From Tubiluchus corallicola (lineage: Eukaryota > Priapulida > Priapulimorpha > Priapulimorphida > Tubiluchidae): a DNA stretch of 64,000 nucleotides. The translations under genes were made by a program, and so were the position numbers. Location: positions 375,001 to 439,000 of the forward strand of contig JAQGDQ010000169.1 of assembly GCA_030141605.1 (NCBI GenBank). Reading direction: 5' to 3'. Within the stretch, counting starts at the first letter, position 1. Each line of letters opens with the position of its first letter. Below, in pieces: positions 40,555-53,240 of the stretch. The notes below the pieces were generated by a model. It had not been told where the DNA came from. It saw only the letters and a list, made by a program, of their open reading frames with translations, and did not search any database.

Positions 40555-41361
40555 ATGTCAGACGGCAAAGCAGTTCTGTCAGACTCTGAGGTCAATGTGT
40601 CTGATAATGTACATAATACTGTTGGTGGTGGTAATTTCAAACCAAAATATGAGTCAGATGGTGATAAAAAACATGAAAGTTTAAGTGAAAATGAAGGAGA
40701 AAATGGTGTTCAGGGGCCTCGTGTATTGCAAAAGAAACACAAACATAGGCGCCGTAGAGCTGGAAGGAACAAAAGGCGATGGAAACCATTCCATAAACTT
40801 TCATGGCCAGAAAGAATGCTGCGTCAAGATCGGGAAGCGAAAAGAGCTGAACGATTAAGGGAAGAAAAGTTTCAGGATGGTAAACCGATGGCACCATTTA
40901 ACACCACGCAGTTTGTTATAGAAGACCACAATGTTTCTGAACCAAATCTCACAGGTATTACTCACAGTCACTATCATAGGCAACGAGCAATCAGTGGTAG
41001 TTTAGATGAAGCAGAAGTATCGAATTCTACTGAAGATGTTGACAATTTTTATAGTTCCCCATCAGACGAGGAAGAGTTTCTAGAAAAAGATTTTTATGAA
41101 GAATATGAAAGTGTCCACGTGGAACGTTTGCAAAACATGTCGAAAGAAGACTTGGTAAAAGACTATTTACAAATTCAAGCTAAACTAGAGTCGGCACAGT
41201 GTGGACAAACAGTACCTGATTGGGGTAGTGATGAGATGGAAAAACGTCTAAACGATATCAATGCTTTGCGTACAGAGATCCGAAGGTTGAGAGAAGAAAA
41301 TGAGAAAATAAGGTCCGAAAACAAAAGGCTAAAGGAGTTGTGTGAACAAAATAAACATTAA
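40555..41361 (+). CDS. HEXIM1: HEXIM, 7SK snRNA-dependent inhibitor of P-TEFb
   Basis: A single coding exon of 268 aa. HEXIM proteins bind 7SK snRNA and then inhibit CDK9/cyclin T (P-TEFb) in the nucleus, holding back Pol II elongation. Visible domains in order: an acidic, Ser-rich N-terminus (1-55); an Arg/Lys-rich RNA-binding and nuclear-localisation motif (60-77, KHKHRRRRAGRNKRRWKP); the inhibitory 'APFNTTQF' motif (113-120, the PYNT box with Phe for Tyr); an acidic patch (167-186, including DEEE and EKDFYEEYE); and the cyclin-T-binding/dimerisation coiled coil starting at 'ERLQNMSKEDLVKDYLQ' (190-206) and resuming with heptads at 228-262. Size is between human HEXIM2 (286) and somewhat shorter forms. 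The start is the first ATG in frame. The lack of introns agrees with vertebrate HEXIM1. AATAAA lies at 41,530. The invertebrate gene probably predates the HEXIM1/2 split, so the symbol is approximate. Confidence 0.95.
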   Translation: MSDGKAVLSDSEVNVSDNVHNTVGGGNFKPKYESDGDKKHESLSENEGENGVQGPRVLQKKHKHRRRRAGRNKRRWKPFHKLSWPERMLRQDREAKRAERLREEKFQDGKPMAPFNTTQFVIEDHNVSEPNLTGITHSHYHRQRAISGSLDEAEVSNSTEDVDNFYSSPSDEEEFLEKDFYEEYESVHVERLQNMSKEDLVKDYLQIQAKLESAQCGQTVPDWGSDEMEKRLNDINALRTEIRRLREENEKIRSENKRLKELCEQNKH

Positions 41362-41529
41362 ACAACACAGTAGTATCACATATTTAGTACGAATGTCTTA
41401 TAATTGTATATTTCTGTGAGTAGCACTACTTTTTGTAGGTGTTTCTGCAATGATTTCACACAATGATGTATATTATAATTATAACATTATAATTAAACTG
41501 TCATAATGTGAATTCTTTGATGAAATACA

Positions 41530-41535
41530 AATAAA
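41530..41535 (+). terminator. HEXIM1: Poly(A) signal of HEXIM
   Basis: AATAAA lies 170 nt after the HEXIM stop codon and is followed within 10 nt by a short (TCTATG)n run. The latter resembles the tail of a retroposon, so the 3' end may incorporate one. Confidence 0.55.
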
Positions 41536-44472
41536 TGTTCTATGTCTATGTCTATGTTGCTACGTTAAAGGCACACTAAAGAAAGTTTTCTTTTTGTTGT
41601 TGTCATAATTACAGAACCATCTTAGCATTATGCATATTACCAGCTAGGGTAGGTATTATAACCTTTGGTGTTGATATCTTACTAAACTTATTTTCTTAAA
41701 CCAAAAAACTAGCATACCTTTTGGTGTATATAATTATTATAAGAATCAATTTTTACAGTTATTGTGTATTGAATGTATGCTTATAGAGATTTTTGTGTTG
41801 CAATGTACATTGCTTAAAGTGTTATGCAGTTGCCAACATGTCAGAATCCTCATTTTACTGGTTTTGTTATCGTTATTTTTAAACTATTGCGTTCACTTGT
41901 TCTTAGTTTTTCCCCAATGGTTTAAGGGAGATTATGGTAGATAGACTGGCATTTTTATTATTTTTAATAGCCCAAGTAGTATTCGTAATTACATGTAAAA
42001 GTTTTATACTGTAGCTGCATAGAATAATAATACGCGTCTTATTATGTGGTGAAATCCAGATTTATTCTACTTCATAAAATCAAAACAACTGCTGCTGTGT
42101 TACATTTTGAAAGTGTATATAAATGACAAATTGATGGAGCCACCAGAGCTTCAAATCATGTAAGATGATTATCAAATCTTTGGTATTATTCTTAGCTGAA
42201 TCAAGACTATTTGTAGTGAAAGTCAAATTCGCATACATCAATAATTTTCCCAAAAATCACTATTATTTACATTTCAACACAAGTCAATGAACAAATCCAA
42301 TAAAAAATTGTCAAATTAAAACTAAACGTGGACTTTAACAAGAACTTTTGGGAAATGTAAATGTGAATAGAAAAAAAAATTATATGTGCAAATAAATATG
42401 AAATAACCTCAGTTGTGTAAATGTCATCTAGTGTTTCAATTTTTAACCATGCCTGATCAAAATGTCCACATTATTCAAATTTCCCTGATTTCATAGTAGT
42501 TTTCAATATTTTGTCATGGCAAAGTGCCAATGTGCAAGAACATTTTTGATGTGGACCCATCGTTTATGTTTGTCTACAAGGTGAACAGCCATTTACGTTC
42601 GGTAAATAGCCATTCAGAGCGAATATTGAACCAACAGCAGCCGCCAGACGCTCACATAAAGCACATCAACCTATACACTTGGCCATAAACTCCTGTGCTA
42701 AATCTTCTGTAAAACCGAATTTATTTATTGTTGCTTTGCTTCACACACCCATTTTATTCCTTGCATAATTAAAAGTTGGCAGGGAATTCATTTTTAGAGT
42801 ATTGACTTTTTTCAGTTGGTTTGTGCTAATGGCATTTCGCTAACAGGTTTGGGTGAAAAGTACTTCAGCTAATTTGTAGTAAAGTAATTTACCTATCGGT
42901 TATAACTTTTTAGTAATTGCAGCTTTGTAAAATGCGTGTAAAAATTTGCACGTGACAATTGTGAGTGGATCGACCCTCAGTAGGACTTTAGACATTAGAA
43001 GTTAGTAAGAAGGCCCATTTAGCCATTTTCCAATCTCCGAAATGAGCAGCCATTCATTGGTAATTTTGGTAATTGTTGACTGGCTTCCTATTTGTTTTAA
43101 ATCCATGCAATAGATGGCGGCAGTGACTTACCAGGTATCACGCGTTGAATGGCAGCTAAAATTATGGTAGCTGTAGAAAGGTCGAGTGAGCTACATAAGG
43201 TATTGGCCCGCCCCTGGAACTTCGGCTGGATTCCATCAGAGGTGGAACTGACGGAATCACAGGACATTTGATTCTAGTTTGTATAACAGCATTTATAAGG
43301 GACCAAACATCTGACATAAGAAGTTTGTTACAACTTTACATAGGAATAAACAACATGTGCAATTAAATTTAATAAAGGCAACGGCTGTCAAACAGCTTGC
43401 TTATTTCAACTAATTTATACAATGTTGTAGTCAACAAATTTCACCTGTATTTTTTCCACGTTTATGTTAATGCAGGTTTAAATTTATAAAACATGCTTCT
43501 TTTATTAACTTTATTAACAGACTAAATTTAGTGCTTGCTTTGTCAAAAGGTGAAAAAAATTATCAAAATAGGACTACCACAATAACGACAATGCTCAGTA
43601 GTGAGGTTTAGTAACTACCATGTTAAATGTGTTCATCTGCCTTGTAATGAACAGGTTTATATTATACGTGTCTATCACATCCATGACAGGCAACCTTTTA
43701 AACTGCATGGACTGGAACAAGTTTAGAATCACTCATAGAGAAAGATATGAAGGAACTGTCTTTTTAAAAAGAGTTAATTTCCGTTGTTTTTCCGACCTGT
43801 ACTAGTAAAAGATCTTTTTCCATCTTCGTAAAAAAATTTCCACAGACGCAGTCGTTATTGTGATAGTCCCGTTTAACAGAAAATGTTTCAGTTTTTGACA
43901 AACCAAACACTAAAATGAGACTATTAATAAATGAGGCTTGATATGATTTATTCAAACCTGCAATTAAGTATAAAAGTAGAGGAATAAGGATTTAGATTTT
44001 TACTAGCACCGGTGGTGACGTGATGGTGACAGTAAACTTCACTAGCACTTTTTGTTAACATAACCAGCGCTAGATGGCACCACGCACACGTGTGCTGAAT
44101 GGCCGAAAAAAGACTTCGCTAGGACTTATGGGAACGCAACATACACAAACTCACACATCAACAGAGTTACATATGGCTGCGTATGTCGCTGTGTTTGTGA
44201 GATTGATGTCTTATTTCGTGCATTTTGATTTACATTCTGGGCGCTATTCTGTAGCTACAGAAATATCTTTTACACTAAAGTATATTTAATGCGATAAACT
44301 GCCGTCAAACTAATGTGTTCGTTGAAAATCGACGCCATAATTCGTGGAAATCAAAACCATGGATCATCATGGATAGAATAAATATGGTTTTTATGGTACA
44401 TGTATTCAATAACATCTTTGTCGGCTAGTTCTTACTGTTGGAGTGTGTATCGCTTGTGTAGTAGGTCCCAAA
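41536..44472. other. Intergenic between HEXIM and TBC1D12/14
   Basis: AT-rich, no supported gene. The last few hundred bases are the presumed promoter and 5'UTR of the TBC1D12/14 gene. An in-frame TAA at 44,410 closes the frame upstream of its ATG. Confidence 0.45.
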
Positions 44473-45527
44473 ATGGTCAACAATGATTATAGCAAAGAAC
44501 TTGAAGAACACGTTCGTCAGCATGCTGCTATCGTGGATTACTTTGAGCCTGGTACCACTAATTTAGAAAAATGTAATTTTGTTAATTGGAAAATTAATAC
44601 TTTGTTAGGGCGTCATTTTTCAATGTCACAAGATGACTATTTTCATTTTTACAATTCTTGTGATTCTGTGATAACATCAATGCCAAATCTGAGCAACAAT
44701 GGCAAAGATATTGGGAAAACATATTCAAAAGATGACATTGATGTCATGAGTAGTTCACCTGGAAAAGAAGGATTGGAGCTAACGTACCACCATGAACTGA
44801 AGGGAGTATCTCCAAAGGCTTCAGAAGAATGTGGTGCTGAGCTCACCAGGTTACGGGAAAAGCTCGAGTCTAATTTAAAGTTACGAAAGGAATCAACGGA
44901 GTTGAGTGTTATTAAAGATGTTCACTGCAAGTGCAACAGTCAGGATTCAAGTACAAAAGGAAATGAGCAAAGCTACTTACAAAATCCATGCTCGCTAAAT
45001 GCGGCTTTAGAAAACATTCCGATTGCTTATAACCCAGTGACTAAATCTCTCGAGATTCAGGTACATTCACCGTCAACGACAAGTAGCAATAGTTCTGATG
45101 GAAAGGTATCAGAACGTGAACCTTCCCATTCTCACAAGAGTGAACTTAAATTGTGTAAGTCAAGCAGTTGCATTTTGGACAGGACTGAACGTCAAAGTGA
45201 TAGTCGAAGCAATAGTTTACAAAGAATCGGAACGAATGTATCACTGTGTCGAACAGATGCCTCTTCTAGCCTTAGCATTTCCAGTCTGAGTACCGACTAC
45301 TCATTGTCGGCTGCTTCTGCCACTGATGATGTTTTGGATGTCTGTGGAAACTTCTTTGATTATGAAGGACCATTTGAGGTCTCACTGCATCCTCGGAAAA
45401 CATATGATCATTCTCGTAGTAGTTCAATGAGTAGTGGGCGATCAGATGTCTATGCAGAAGAAATAAAAAGTTTTGGTGGTCAAGGTGTGAAACCTAAGCG
45501 ACGAGGACTTACTGGATTTCTTACGAG
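44473..45527 (+). CDS. TBC1D14: TBC1D12/TBC1D14 Rab-GAP, first coding exon
   Basis: Residues 1-351 of a TBC1D12/14 orthologue, ending at AG/GTATAT. The ATG at 44,473 is the first after an in-frame stop. This is the long non-catalytic N-terminal region: Ser-rich, low complexity, with a conserved patch 'SSLSTDYSLSAAS...ATDDVLD' (270-289) equivalent to 'SSLGTELS...NEDILDL' in vertebrate TBC1D14, and 'RRGLTGFLTR' (343-352), equivalent to '...FSNFFARNL' just before the second exon. Vertebrate TBC1D14 binds Rab11 and ULK1 and controls recycling-endosome traffic and autophagosome formation. The first 60 residues (Tyr/His/Phe-rich, 'LEEHVRQHAAIVDYFEPG') look conserved but I do not recognise the domain. 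Identity rests on this exon together with the second. Confidence 0.85.
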
Positions 45528-48500
45528 GTATATTATGTGATTGTGTGTAATTGTAGACCTATTCTGTATGCATATTTGCAGATAACTCTAATTTCTTAAA
45601 GTGAGTTGAATGCAAGTTTAAGCTACTTGCATTTAGTTTAACATGATCATTTCCACAGAAGAAGTGAATGGCTTCTTTAAATTAGGGGGTATGGCACAAT
45701 CTGACGTCTGTACGACTTGTGGTGAAGATCACATCATTACTTTTGCTGAGTGTTGCCATCATTTTTAACTGGCAGCAAGTTACAGCTAGGGCATCCTAGT
45801 AACCAGTATCTCCGAAGCTTGAATGTTAGCTTGCCATTTTGTCACAAGTTTTGGCAAGCCATTCTATCAACTTGACTAGTCCTAACAAGTGCTTCCTGGA
45901 TTCCTGGTCGCGAAATGTTTTAGTTTAACTCCTTAGAATGGTTTTGTTTATTATGTTCTATGTCAGGGTGTAAAGAGAACTTCTTTTCTAATGAGCTTCA
46001 TATGGATGTAAGGATAATTAATATTTTTGTAAAAATGTTACATAGTACAAATCCAGTTTACTTAGTAACTTGGCCAAAATAGTTATAAATCCTGTGGTAC
46101 TTGTTAATATTCTTCAAAATATCATTCAATACTTATAATACTCATTTGATGGATTGACCCTAAGTTGATGTCTTAAGAAATGAGGTGCAAACCCTGAGAA
46201 CATCATCAACCAGGTCGACCAGAAGTTCTTATAAATGCATGTTCGTTTTAACGCACGCCCAATGATGGGCGTTTTTTGGCTTCCTGCCAATGGCGTATCT
46301 CACGAAGAGTCTTGAGAGCTTATTGTTAACCTATTAGGATGGCATTAAAGCGTTCAAGTAGCAAATCACATCAGGTGCAAACTCGTACGGGCACATTCAA
46401 ACTGCGTGTGAAAGGCTGTGTTTTCCTCTGCAAGACTGGTTTACTTAGACGCTTGGTATTAATAATAATAACAAAGAATGTTTGGAATGCAGATGCTTAC
46501 TGCTTAGTTTCAACGTACAACGCTACAAACATAATGTACATGTAGTTGTCCTCAGCCGTGCCCTCGTCGTAAACGTTGTAAACTGTTTAAAACTGGTAAT
46601 TTCGAGCTAGTTTACAGAGTTGCTTGAAACTTGATTCGTCATAGAAACACAGTTAAGTTTCATTTTTTAAAGCACGTCAGAGTGTAGGATCTGCTCTTTA
46701 CCGCCATGTACTATTGACCCCCAAGGCCCACCTTGCATTCATGAACATTAAGTAGGCTAAAAGGCTGTCAAAATTTGCAGTTTCCAGCTGAGCTTGACCA
46801 AGTAACATATCTATGAGACTATACGCAACGTACCATGACTAATTATTGGCGATGCCTTTTATTGTTAACTCTGAGACTCCGACCTTCTATAGTTAAGCTG
46901 CATTTAAGCGTTTTATTAGTTGAGGCTGGGAAATTAGGAGATTCAGATATATTCAGATGCATAATCTCCCATGTGTTACTTTGTGATTAGAATTTGGTTT
47001 TCCAAGTTTTTGGAGATGAAAATCTCACGCACCGTTCAATCTTCCATTCCGTCGGTAAAATCAAACTTCTAAGGTCACTTTCTCTTATTAAACGGTCGGT
47101 CATTGGATCTGCTTTGATTTTCCAGTACCACTAAATGCAACCATAAAATCTTATAAACATTTGTTTTTTGACGGCAGCTGATCCAAGTTATTACTAAATA
47201 CCCTATTTCTGCGTCATTTTATCCAAGTCTTAATTTTCCATACCTTGCTTATCGGCACATATTTTACTTACAAGTAGCAGTATATTTCGTTCTGTATATT
47301 GCGCCAATTTTAGTGTCAAGTATATAGCAGACAAGCACTCTAAATAAAGAGGCTAAGCACATTCTAACGTATTAATCATGCAAATAGCTCTGTTTATTTA
47401 AGAGTGGGGTATGTATTGTGCACAGCCTTATAGTCGGTAAATGCACTCAATTCATGTTTTAGGACTAGCGCGTTAGTAAGTCCCATCTTATTATGTTATA
47501 TTGCTCATTAGCAAACTTAGATTTTCGTTTGCGTTTTACACAATTTCTTCATAATATTAGCGGTCTGGTGTGATCTGTTCTTTTTAAATGCACTGAGTGC
47601 GTGTTTCCAGCCTCAAGTTCGAGGTAGTAAACAAACCAAAAAAACATATTATTGATTTAGGGTGTCGCTTCAACAAAATACTAAAATTTAGTAGTTTATA
47701 CCCATTTCGTTATAATTTATTGAGTACTGATTTCCAGTCTCATTATAATTGTCGATTAACTAGGATCTACTTAGTAGTTTTCATTTATTTAAAAACTTGA
47801 AATACACTACATGGATGCGAAGTGACTGGCTTCACGGCATTTTTATAATCGTCCTTACGTCTGTTGTTATGGCATTCATTAAGTTCCTACATAAATAACT
47901 TGGCGGTACATAAATATGCATGTCAGCGTTTCCAATGTTAAGAAACTATTCACGTTTTTAATTATCCTACAATGATTAATATTTAACGTGGACAATTATT
48001 ATCTATTTGTCTCCTGATGTCACCAAAAAGTGAAAAAAGTACAGAAGTAAAATAGAGTATTTGTAAGATGTGAACACACGTACATGACTGTGTATAAAAA
48101 GGGGGTAATGAAGAAATGGTGTTTGAGTCACCTTAAACTCATTTGACTTTCAAACTGAAATCCTCTATTTTACAGATTATCTAAATTTTTGACTAAACAC
48201 TTAACTAAGTTGATAGGTAGCTTTTTGAGTGCACATCTGGGACATAATTTGGATGTTTTTGCCTTGTAAGCTTCATGATGCAGGGCCATGATAAATTTAT
48301 TTTTTATGCTCAATCCCTTTGGAACCCACATTTAAATTTCTTTGGAGAAAATTGTCAAGTCTAGACTTTGATCTTCCTTTCTTTAGTGACTGCTTTCTAA
48401 AATTTGTAGAATTTTGTTACAAGAATTGTTGAAAGTAAGATAGTGTTCTTCTGAGACTTGCCATGGCCATAACCTGAAAATAAGTCACAATAGCGTTTTC

Positions 48501-48539
48501 TTCTTCAAAACGGGGATTTTGACTCCTCTTGCGAGAATT

Positions 48540-48900
48540 CTTTTTTCCGGTTTGGCGGAAATCTTTATAAACAAACTTTTGGTATGCTCATAGGAAACTC
48601 AGTGTATCAAACTTGTCACAAATTACAACTTAAAATTTGATTACGTTACATAGATGATATTTTGTATTTTTTTCTTCCGACTGTGATTGCCATTTATTTT
48701 TAAACTACTTGAACTTTCTCTACCTTTACCTTAATTAAGCTCACTTCTGAAGTTGAACTGATCAACAAGAACACCGTTTTAGACGTCCAGACTCACAAAC
48801 ATTATACCCATTTATTATTTTCTGTTTATCGGAAAAGTAATAATGTTGAAGCTTATCTTCACTATTTCTCTTGTACTGCAAGTAATGTTAAATTTTCTGC
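48540..48900 (+). mobile_element. Penelope-like retroelement RT relic
   Basis: Blocks in shifting + frames spell the end of a Penelope-like reverse transcriptase: 'LYKQTFGMLIGNSV' (about 48,565-48,608; family consensus YxQxxGxxMGxPxS), the catalytic 'RYIDDILYFF' (about 48,645-48,675), 'LINKNTVLDV' (about 48,762) and 'FSVYRKS' then 'NNVEAYLHYFS' (about 48,820-48,875; family FxVYRKPT....YLHYxS). Short gaps and frameshifts between blocks show it is inactive. No GIY-YIG endonuclease was recognised downstream. Confidence 0.7.
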
Positions 48901-49312
48901 TGCGTTTGGTTAACTTTTGAGAGCTTCACGGATGTGCAATGAAAATGTGGTTTTTATTTTTGCAAAATAATCGTTGCATAATATTCGTTGCAAAACTAAT
49001 TTCTCTTTCGTATTATATTAAATCATGTCAATTATTTTCTTTTATCTATCGCTTGTATTGTTATTGCGTTGCTCAAATAAAGTAATCTACTCTTTGGGTA
49101 CTTTTAATTGAAGACCACGCTAGACGTATTCATTACGACGAACGTTGTAATTAGCTAAGTAGTAAACAGTGCACTTCTCCAACAATCAGTAATGTGCTAA
49201 CGTAGCAATTTTACTTTGAATCCTTTACTTACTGGTCCTCCTGCAAAAATTCCCATTGCTCGTGAATGTATGGCGATTTCCTTTTGAAGCTCTTACTCGC
49301 GCAGGACGTTTA

Positions 49313-49339
49313 GTGAGCCAATTAAGCCGTGCCTACTGT
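49313..49339. mobile_element. Solo terminus of a pogo-like element
   Basis: GTGAGCCAATTAAGCCGTGC followed by CTACTG closely resembles the right TIR of the element at 35,582-36,470 (GTGAGTCTATTAAGCGGCGC, then CTACTG). I could not find the matching left end upstream, so this may be a truncated copy. Confidence 0.45.
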
Positions 49340-52300
49340 GTATTACATCTTGCATCATAATGATTTCATTTATTTTTTTCTTATTGAAATTATCTGTATA
49401 AGGCAATACATGTGACATTTTTAATTTTTTTTACCTACATTTCTATGTGTGGCATTTTTACCGTGCACCCCCTTTCACATCTATTATGTATTATCTATTA
49501 AATTGTGTAATGTGTCTTATACTGTACCAGTTATGCTAAAACAGTACAGTAATATTTAATGAATTTAGGACATCATGAATACATAAACAGTGCTCGTATC
49601 AATCAGGAGTGTGAAAACTTCTTTTCTAGGTAAGACCTACTACTCTGAAATAAGACTATCTCTAGTCATTCATAAATCAGATATCCGCGTACCATACATA
49701 GCATTGTGTCCATTGAAAAGCAGACAGAATTCTTATTTCAAACAAAAACAGGTTACTGAGGCTAAAGGCGCAATTCATTTAACTTGTTGGAATTCGTGTC
49801 ATGAATGTTGAATATTCGCTTGAATGCACATCTATAGTTTTGTAGGCACCAGTGTTGACCGGTTTACTGTTTAGACGGACAGATAGCTACTAGTAAGCAC
49901 TTTAATTAATTGTCTTACCTTCGCTCTTCCAGCCTTTAGTGCCTACACAAGAATCACAACACTTGAAAACCGGTAAAGTAAGTTGGTTGGCTGGCTACCC
50001 ACACATTTTTTTCTATTTCAAGAGTCCGGCTTTCATATGCCTAGACTAAGTACTGAGAAACACTCTGAACTGGGCCTTATTCCGATTTCACGAAACACCT
50101 TAAGGCGTTAACCTTAATTATGCGGAAAGTGTTTTCGTGCGATTTAGAGATAGAAAGCCAAAAAAACGTTTACTGCAATTTTGCAGCTCGCTTGTTCTAG
50201 ATTTTTTCAATTTTTATAATATAAGTATGTGTAAAGGTATATTCAATTAGATATAATTGATTTTGACCTTGTGGATGTTTGTTCTTGTAGTGAGCACCAA
50301 AACTCAGACGCTGGCAAACATTCCGATGCAACCTTTTCCAATCATTTTGTCGACTAGCGACCACTGTCTTTGCCTCTTGGATGATTACTGATTAGAAATT
50401 CGATATTTGAAAAAAATACCGAATTTACTTTGCTTGATAAATTTTCATCTAGCATACTAACTTATGCACACTTTGTACTAACAGGTAGGGATGCCTGGTA
50501 GAAGATTATCAGCTAAAGCTTTAGACGAACTCATACAGGCCTTCTAATATGAAAGGCTGTGAAGAAGGCTGTTTGTTCGAAATGCGTGCTAGACTTAGTG
50601 CAAAAATACTCTTAAGTTATTGCAAAAAATACTCTGTAAGAAACTAAATTTTTTAATAAATGTAATGCTTTTGTACTGACATTATAAGCTGAATTTCTTT
50701 AGAGCTTGTAAAGCGTGAGTCATGTAAACCGAGTTGCTAACACTCTTCGTCAATATTTTCAAGTATTTCTGTTCTCACAGTTTCTCGCTGAAGGTTTGAG
50801 GAAATTATAGTGAGTCCAGTCATGAATTGTGCTGTGATGACTAAGAAACTGCACATCGCTTTGTCTGGAATTATCTCGTTTGTGTAGTACATGTACTAGT
50901 TTCTACACATAGGCAATGAAATGCAGGTGGCTTATACGCGTTTCATTTTTCACAGCTCTCATGAGTGGCTGGTTTCTTTCATTTCTTTGGAATGAAAATG
51001 TTTGCATTTTGCCTATAGAACGTTTAATATCCCAAAATGGATTTCATTCAATGACTAAGTGAAGTACGTGTATATAATGCTCCCTTTATTTATGTATATC
51101 CGTGATGGAAATTTTTGAAAAAAATAGTTGTTGCAAGTGTATAGGTAGTGTACTATTCTTTCTTTAGTCGTTTTAAGTTCACCGAACGGTAAACCGTTTA
51201 AAATTCCGTCTTTCTTTAAATAACAATCTCCCAAATGCAATTTTGTAATGTTTGCGTTTACAGTGGGTGCTATAATAATGACTTGTTTACTCAGTCGTTG
51301 GTGAATGAAAACTTAATTTAAGCTATGCCATGTGATTTTAATCATACTTTGCTACACCACCGTCGTGGTTAGAGTGGTGTTTATCTAGCTCTGTGGTAAA
51401 TGGAATTGATTTTTGTCAGACGATTAAATCCGATTACATTAAAATTTGAATGAAAAAGTTTATGAAACGCATACACAGCCTGTGAAGTAATATTGTGCCA
51501 CTCACCACCAACACAATGATGTATTTATTTCATTCTGCGGTCAATCCTACGTGGTTTGGAGAAAATGGGCGTCGAATTTAAATTCCTATTTTATTTCTAT
51601 CTATAAAAGGGGGCGTGAACTGATAATGATGTATAAATGTATGTAAACATTAACGTGCAAGCCCATCTGCTCTACATTTAGAAGGTTTGCAGTTTTTGGT
51701 TTTTTTAAACTATTCAGATGAAGCGTTTTGTCAGTTTAGTGATGACTAGCTAAATATTTATCTTATTTATTATATTTGCAGGGTAAAAACCATCCTCATA
51801 AGTGGAAACTTATGTACTTATTCTGTTAAGTTATTAATTTATTTTCTAATTGTTGTTAATTTTTGAGAATTGAGAACATTTTTTATTGTATTTAACTAGT
51901 TACAGCTGTACCAAGCTGAATCATGTATGTTCTGTTAGCCCCTGGAGGCGATTAAGTTCCGATACAAAACAGTTTGCCTTAAAAACTACATCGTATTTTT
52001 TTCCGTATCTCTTCATCTGCATATAAATTGCTTTAGTAACTTAGCAAGAAAACTTTTGGTGTTTTGGGACTGCAATCACAAATTTTGGTGTAGTCTGTAA
52101 TATTTCATATTTCTTAAGTGTCTTGTTAATTTTGCAAAATAAACGATTTTTGGAAGAAATAATATGATAAATATAATCTTGACAACTGCCTATATGATAA
52201 GTTAGATAATGCTGTAATTCTGTAATAAATCTAAGATAGATGCAATGATGCCCAAGACACTCCTAAATGTCATTTCTATTTTGTGAAGAAAAAACAAATA

Positions 52301-53082
52301 TTTGTAATGATATGTGTTAGGGAATTCGCAAGGTTTAATTTCAAAAGCCCCACACACAAAAAGCGGAAAAGTACTTCTCTGGTACTGACAGTAAATTACT
52401 GACAGGTATTAATGAAGCTGTGGTGCTCAAACTCCTTTTACATTATCATATAAATGTATTGCGAAGCCGTTTCTTCTTATCTCCCTTGTGAAATTAAGTT
52501 TGCATTCCCAGTCATTACGTAACATCTGTATATATATGTGAGCATGTAATATACTGGAAATGGACAAGCATTTCACATTTAAATCAGTTATTGGTCTACC
52601 GCAGTTTAACCAATTGTAAATTTCTAGTGATGATTTTTAAGAGATAAAAATTTTATTTTTGATAATATATATATATAATACTCATGCCATTCAATTATTA
52701 ATTTTGATATTTTAAGAGCAAGTTCGGGTTACCTACTTAAAATTTTCTGATTATATTGTAAGTGGAATATCAGTCTGTTCAATGAGTCAATTGAGCTGAC
52801 AACATTTTACTGACGTACTAATAATCTTCCACTGCATGCGACACGATAAGCCCCACCCCCACCCGCACCCCGATCTTTATCTCAATGTGCCAGACTTGTC
52901 CTTTCGTTAGCGAAAATTTGCCTCAGGTGTCCAATAATGTCGACATTCTGTTTTTCTCTATTTATCACCGCCACATATATTTGGTTTAGAAACATTAAAG
53001 GAATGTTTTCCAACCGAGTACGAATGTTTTTTTAACGAACCTACCCAACTGTTCGATGTGTTTGATCGGTTTTTTAAATAAT

Positions 53083-53240
53083 CACCCGCGCCTAGCTAGA
53101 ACTTCTATTATTTTCTTGTGGGGGAGTTGTGATACACCCGCGCCTAGCTAAGAACTTCTGTTATTTCCTTGTGGAGGAGTTGTGATACACCCGCGCCTAG
53201 CTAGAACTTCTGTTATTTCCTTGTGGGGGAGTTGTGATAC
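53083..53240. repeat. 52/53-bp tandem repeat, three copies
   Basis: Units start CACCCGCGCCTAGCTAGAAC at 53,083, 53,135 and 53,188. Copies two and three share the TTCTGTTATTTCC variant, and copy two carries an extra A. It is a GC-richer minisatellite in the TBC1D12/14 intron. Confidence 0.9.

Noticed and set aside
44443-44472. In-frame extension upstream of the TBC1D12/14 start
   Set aside because: The extension begins at a GTG, not an ATG; the first ATG after the in-frame stop at 44,410 is 44,473.
53083-53240. CRISPR-like array
   Set aside because: Three contiguous units without unique spacers in a eukaryotic genome; this is a minisatellite.
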